This document shows positions 59,250 to 64,000 of a DNA stretch of 64,000 bases, piece after piece. Where the stretch lies: NCBI GenBank assembly GCA_024734555.1, contig JANPWX010000027.1, positions 144,007 through 208,006 on the forward strand, written 5' to 3'. The notes beneath the pieces are model-generated. The model made no database searches and was not told where the DNA came from. It saw only the letters and a program-made list of their open reading frames with translations. The position numbers and the translations under genes were made by a program. The stretch's first letter is position 1; each line of letters starts with the position of its first letter. The DNA comes from Trochalopteron elliotii. Taxonomy: Eukaryota; Chordata; Aves; Passeriformes; Leiothrichidae.

Positions 59250-59490
59250 TTAAAAGGCAATTTGACACTTGGAGATTATCTCCACTCTCGTTTTCTCCTT
59301 TTATTTTGAATTCATTTCAGGCTCAGCCGCGGAGCCTGCAGGATGTATCACTGCTGCAATCAGAATCCTTATTAAAAAAGAGCAGGATTGAGCTGCTAAT
59401 TCCACGGAGCCATTCTGCAGCTCGCAGCTCGCTTGTAATTCAGATTCAATCAGCAAATAAATATGATAACAGGCGGTTGTTTATTGAACC
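59250..59490. promoter_or_regulatory. Possible conserved non-coding element
   Basis: Single-copy block with TTGACACTTGGAGATTATCT, TGAGCTGCTAATTCC and CAATCAGCAAATAAATATG. Regulatory role inferred from composition only. Confidence 0.27.
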
Positions 59491-60139
59491 AACAGACAAA
59501 GCTGTGTGTTTAGGAGCTGGTGGCAAAGCTGTGGGACTTGGCACGGCTCTGGTGGCTGCTGGGCCGGGATTTGGGAGGCAGATCCTCCTGCAGGGTGTAT
59601 CCAGGTGTTTTCCCTGTCTGTCACCTCTTCTGCTGCCTGACCTTTCCCTCCATTAACCAAACCCCCATCCCTGCCTCCTCCTGTCACTGTCCTGTCACCC
59701 CGGGCCCATCCTGGCTGTCAGACAGCCCCATCGATCCCAGTATTGATCCCCATTCCAACACGATTTCCAAAGAGCCTTCCCAGCCTGGCTGGGCCGTGGG
59801 AAGGCAGGTGACAGGGACAGAGGAGCTCTGACAAACCAGGGGGTGTGGGCAGCAAATCCAGCAGGATCTGCCTGTTCCCAGCTCTGGAATGGCCCAGCAC
59901 CATGGGCTGCCCCCAGGAGAACCTGGAGCATCCTCTGCTCCTGCTCCAAACAACTGCGGGCAAATGCCAGGAGGGGAGAGAGGAGCTGGGATTGCCAAAA
60001 TTCACTGGGAGATGAGGTGCCCCATTCCCACTTTTCTTGCATTAAAATCGGCCCACAAGAAACCCCTGTAAGTGCAAACCCCGGGCTCTGTGGGCAGGTG
60101 TCAATGAGCTGAATTGGGCATTTTCCTCTCAAATCAGGG

Positions 60140-60420
60140 CTCTAAAGCTGCTCTTTTTATTAACCCCGCTCTGCCAGCAGCCCGGGAGGGCCTGCAGTGA
60201 CAGAACTGCCGCTCGTTAAGGCGGTAATGGCACTGGGTTAATTATGATTGCCCGATGTGGAGCCGTCCTGCAGCGGGGCAGATGGAGCCGGGATGATTTA
60301 AAGCCATTTCTGACGGCCCGGGGCGTTCTCCTGCAGATATTTGCCAAACAAATGCAAAAAATGCCCGGTAAAAGCCAGGGCTTGGCCATGGAATATTCTG
60401 TTTAGCGAGTGGCTCTTGGG
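60140..60420. promoter_or_regulatory. Possible conserved non-coding element
   Basis: Mixed GC-rich and TAATTA-containing block (GGGTTAATTATGATTGCCCG, GCGGTAATGGCACTG, AATGCAAAAAATGCC). Enhancer-like composition; no direct evidence of function. Confidence 0.3.
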
Positions 60421-63019
60421 TTTGTCAGTGGGATGTGGCACTGAACTGCAGGATTGTTAAAGCAGGGAAAGATTTTCCTTGGCCTCTCAGTGGAGGGCTT
60501 GAGCACTTGAAGCTTTATCTCTTCAAAATCATCCAGTTTTTAATCCCATTTCAGAGCAAGACTTTTCATTCCGTGTAAAGTTCATTCCACAGCAATTCCC
60601 ATTTCCCACTCGCTCTGCTCCTCCTGGACATTTGTTTGCATGTAGTCAAATAATAGTTGCCGATTGTTTCTTTTTCTCCAGTTGGCTTTCCAGCACCAGG
60701 GGGGAAAAAATACAGAGATTTAGGGCAAGATGGGAAGGGAACTAATCACTTAAGACCTAATTAGCAAGGGGCTCTCACAGGGACGTCCTCCCCGGGTAAT
60801 TACTGCTCATTTCCAGCACTAGATACAGAAAGACAAAATAGTTTTAGGGAGATTATTCAATTCCCTGCAAAATCCTGCGAGGAGCACCCAGTGTTTGAGT
60901 GGGGAGGGTGGAAAGGAGGGATTTACAAAGGGTTCTTTAAAAGTATTTAATTAAACAGATTTCCCCCGGTTTGGTTTGGGGCTGCTGAGGGATTTGCCTC
61001 CTGCTCTCTGTGCTCGCTGTGCAGGTGCTGCAGACTCTGGTGCTACAAACCCATTTTCTTTTGGAAATTATCATCAATTCTGCTCCTGTCCTAGCAGGGA
61101 CCACCCTCACAACGCCAAAGAGAACCCATGAATGTCACTTTAACTCAGCCACTGGCAGCATCCAAACCATCCCTGTTTATTTATCTCTCTAACTCACTTT
61201 AAAACATTAAATTTGTGCCTTTTTTTTTTCCCCCTGCAGAAGAGCCCCAGCAGTGCTCGAGCTGCACAAGGCATGTGTGCTCCTGCAGCTCATGACTCTA
61301 ACACTGTGAGTGACTTGTTCTGTTAGCATGATAAACACATGCTGGAGAGGAACAGCACTAATTATGACCCTGTCACCTTCATCAGCTCCCCACTAATTGT
61401 TTTGGCTTTTTTTAATCTCAGCGCTTGGAGATGAAACATGATGTTTGGTTCTGCAAAGGAGTTGAAAAGAAAAGAGAAGAAAGAATTGCATTTTAAAATA
61501 GCAGCATCAGGTAGATCTTTCTGTTGGATTTGAAATTCAAATGACAGGAATTATAACTTTTTTGTGTGTTATTAAAATAAGGCATGGGAGGTTTTCAGAG
61601 GACTTTTCTGGGACTGCCCAGATCGAGTCTCAGTCCACTGCTTCGCCCTGGGCTGTGCTCTCATGATGGTCCCAGCTCAGGATCAGGATTCTCTGTGTCA
61701 CAACACAATAAAACTTCCCTAAATCTCTCCAGGTGTTGCCAGACAGCTGAGAAACCTCCCCAGTGATAAATCTCTTCATCATTTTTTGAGGATAAAAGGT
61801 GATATATCTCCTTATTATGGGCTCTGTGAATCTTGGGAGAAAAAGGATTTGGATTAAAAAAAACAAACCCAAACACATCTTTTGTTCCTCTGGCTCTCCA
61901 AAATAGCAAGTAAATGGAGCAGAATCTGGATTTTCTGCTGGGCATTGTCTGAGAGTGATGTACAGGTGTGAAGGACTGCATCAGACCTACACACAAAATA
62001 CTGAATATTTCACAAAATGAAAATAGGACTGAGGTTTGCTTAGGGGAAAAATCTTCCCAGGTTCATCCCCTCACAAGGGGCAGATTCTGTGGCTGCACCA
62101 AGGCCAGGATTAAACCTGCCAGTGGGAGCCACTATTGACCCCCACGGCTCAGAAATGTTCTGACAATTCAGATTTGTATGAAACAAGGGATGTCTGAAAG
62201 CCCTTGGCAAAGCTTGCAGGATGTGATTCCACCTGGGGAGAGCTCTTGAGATGGAGAACATTTCCAGACACTTGAGGATGTTCCATTTCCAGTGTTCCCA
62301 GAGCAGTGAGTGAGGCACAGCTCAGCCTGGGGCAGCTCAGGTCTCCTCACAGACCTTCACACAAACTGGTTTTATTTTTTGTTTTACACCAGCCTCTAAA
62401 GGAATATTGGAGAAATCCATGGATCTCGCCCAGTGCTCCATCCTGTCCTCTGTGTCCTCACCTTTGGGAGTTGCTGAGTGTTGTTTTAGTGTCCAGATGT
62501 GCAGCCCCACGTGTGAAGAGCAGCAGAGCAAAAAGTATCAGTGCAAGGCAAGGCTCTGCCCACCCCTGGGAGATTTGGTGTGGAAAATGACTTAATTGGG
62601 GTGTCCAGGCCTTGGTACAAACACACACATGGAAAAACAGCCCAGGAAATGAAGGCAAATATATAAACATGAATGAAAGACAAAGCTGTGATCAGTCCAG
62701 GGTCTGATTTCCCAGGGCTGCCCTGAGTAATCTCCACAAGCAGTTGTTTCAGCAGCCTGTGAAAGGAAATTGGTTGGGTAGGAGAGCTCGGGGTTATTCC
62801 ATTGTGCATGTTTCTGTTCCATCACATGTTTATAATCAAGAGCAAATGTCCAGGTCTGCTGGGCTGGGCTGTGTAAACACCTCTGGCTGACCACTTTCGG
62901 AAACACCCCCTTTCAGTGGAGGATAGAGGGGAGGGAGTGTGGAGAGCAGGAGAAGCTGATCCCTCTCCCATCCATCCCACAGCCTGGTGGCCAGGGACAC
63001 AAAGGAGGTGTTGTGTGAA

Positions 63020-63122
63020 TGAGAGAATGGTTTGGGATGGAAGGACCTTAAATCCATCCAATTCCACCCCTTGCCATGGGCAGGGAACCTTCCAGTGGGC
63101 CAGGCTGCTCCCTCCAGGATCT
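63020..63122 (-). mobile_element. CR1 3' fragment
   Basis: AATGGTTTGGGATGGAAGGA, CCTTAAATCCATCCAATTCC and CCATGGGCAGGGAACCTTCC are reversed CR1 3'-end phrases, including the terminus. Confidence 0.8.
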
Positions 63123-64000
63123 CTGCAGTGTCACACCGAGACTGGCTGGGTTCAGCTGTCCAGGGGACTCTCAGGCTGCTGACCAGGAATCAGGAGCTGC
63201 TCTGGATGTGGAGGGAGCATCAGCTCCCCCTGAGCCGGGCGGGTTGGGAGGCAGAGTCATGAATAAACATGATTTGCTCTGCGACTGACGCACGGCAATC
63301 AAAGGCAAACTCGTTTAGAGTTTGAAATCCGGACTTTAATTGCCAGCCCACGTTTTACCTGGCTGTGTAGGCAGGAGGGAGAACTCTTCACCCAGCTGCA
63401 TGGGGATGTTGGCTCTTGGGAGGGGAGGAATTGCTGGCAGCTCTTCTGGGAGCCTTCTTTTCATTTCCAGCTCAAAGCACAAGGGCTGGCCTTCCTCTTG
63501 CTTGGCGCACAGAGGTCATGGGATAAAGAAAAGACCCTTTACATCTGCAAGTAATGAAGCAGCAGCCATCCCCACGGCAGAGCTCAGCTCTCAGGCTTGT
63601 GGAGGGATGTTTATCTTGGTCACTTTATTTCTCAGCTTGAAAATATTCAGATTATCCAGGGCAATCCAGGAGTGGGGAAGGAAAACTGTCATTCAAGGCT
63701 TTCTGGCTAATCCAGCCCAAACGGGGACAAATATCCAAAGGAAAGTTCCAGCAGGGCACTTTGCAGGGAGCAGGGAGTTGTTTTCACACAGCCTGCCTGG
63801 ATGCAGCTGCAGTAGATGAGAAAAAGGCCTTTTGCTCTGCATCATTTTTAATAAAATCCATCCTCACTCCTGACAAAGGTCGAAGAAATCGAATCTGTAC
63901 GGGGAGACCCTGAGCCCTGTGGGCTCAGATTAACTCCACTCCCTCATTCCCATGGCACTGGCAGCACCACTCCCTCCCCATGGAAATCCAGCCCTGCTGA

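Larger units (their letters stand above)
50205..64000. other. Upstream intergenic region of DRD2
   Basis: No recognisable exon of TMPRSS5 or any other gene was found on either strand. Contents are the repeats and enhancer-like blocks listed separately, plus unassigned unique sequence. Confidence 0.6.

Noticed and set aside
1..64000. CRISPR array or bacterial operon
   Set aside because: Tandem arrays here lack unique spacers of uniform length, and the genes are spliced vertebrate genes.
50205..64000. TMPRSS5 exons expected beyond DRD2
   Set aside because: No serine protease motifs (TAAHC, GDSGGP) were recognised on either strand.

Overview
This window is avian nuclear DNA, most likely from a songbird. 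It carries spliced vertebrate genes, many CR1 LINE 3' ends, several solo LTRs, and compact GC-rich genes with minisatellites in the introns. It covers the ANKK1-DRD2 locus, whose order and tail-to-tail orientation are as I know them in human (NCAM1-TTC12-ANKK1-DRD2). The species and the bird chromosome are inferred, not read.

Layout. 1-312: a GC-rich ~59 bp minisatellite ending about 35 bp before the ANKK1 start codon. 348-8997 (+): ANKK1 in eight phase-consistent exons, predicted 778 aa, with a RIP-type kinase domain followed by twelve ankyrin repeats, all in the last exon. Its introns hold a CR1 and at least three LTRs. 8998-22356: intergenic DNA between the two 3' ends, with several tandem arrays and no convincing gene. 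22357-31684 (-): the DRD2 coding sequence in eight coding exons, which join to exactly 443 codons plus stop, the length of human D2L. The 87-nt alternative D2L exon is intact. 31716-49518: putative DRD2 intron 1. About 49180-49720: a CpG island that probably holds the DRD2 promoter and non-coding exon 1. 49753-50204: a 14-bp minisatellite beside it. 50205-64000: upstream intergenic DNA with a 62-bp array, CR1 fragments and several AT-rich blocks with homeodomain or POU-like motifs that could be conserved enhancers. TTC12 and TMPRSS5 exons were not found.

The two genes are functionally separate. DRD2 is the Gi/o-coupled dopamine receptor. ANKK1 is a kinase-ankyrin protein whose human TaqIA variant was long attributed to DRD2. 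The most unusual features are in DRD2: (1) a recent in-frame 123-nt tandem duplication that copies the exon-4 acceptor and the first exon-4 codons; (2) an intron, probably containing an LTR, that splits what I recall as one exon in human; (3) a solo LTR only 24 nt from the exon-5 acceptor; (4) a 29-copy ~20-nt array ending next to the exon-3 acceptor. In ANKK1, the residue aligned to human Glu713 (the TaqIA site) is Lys.
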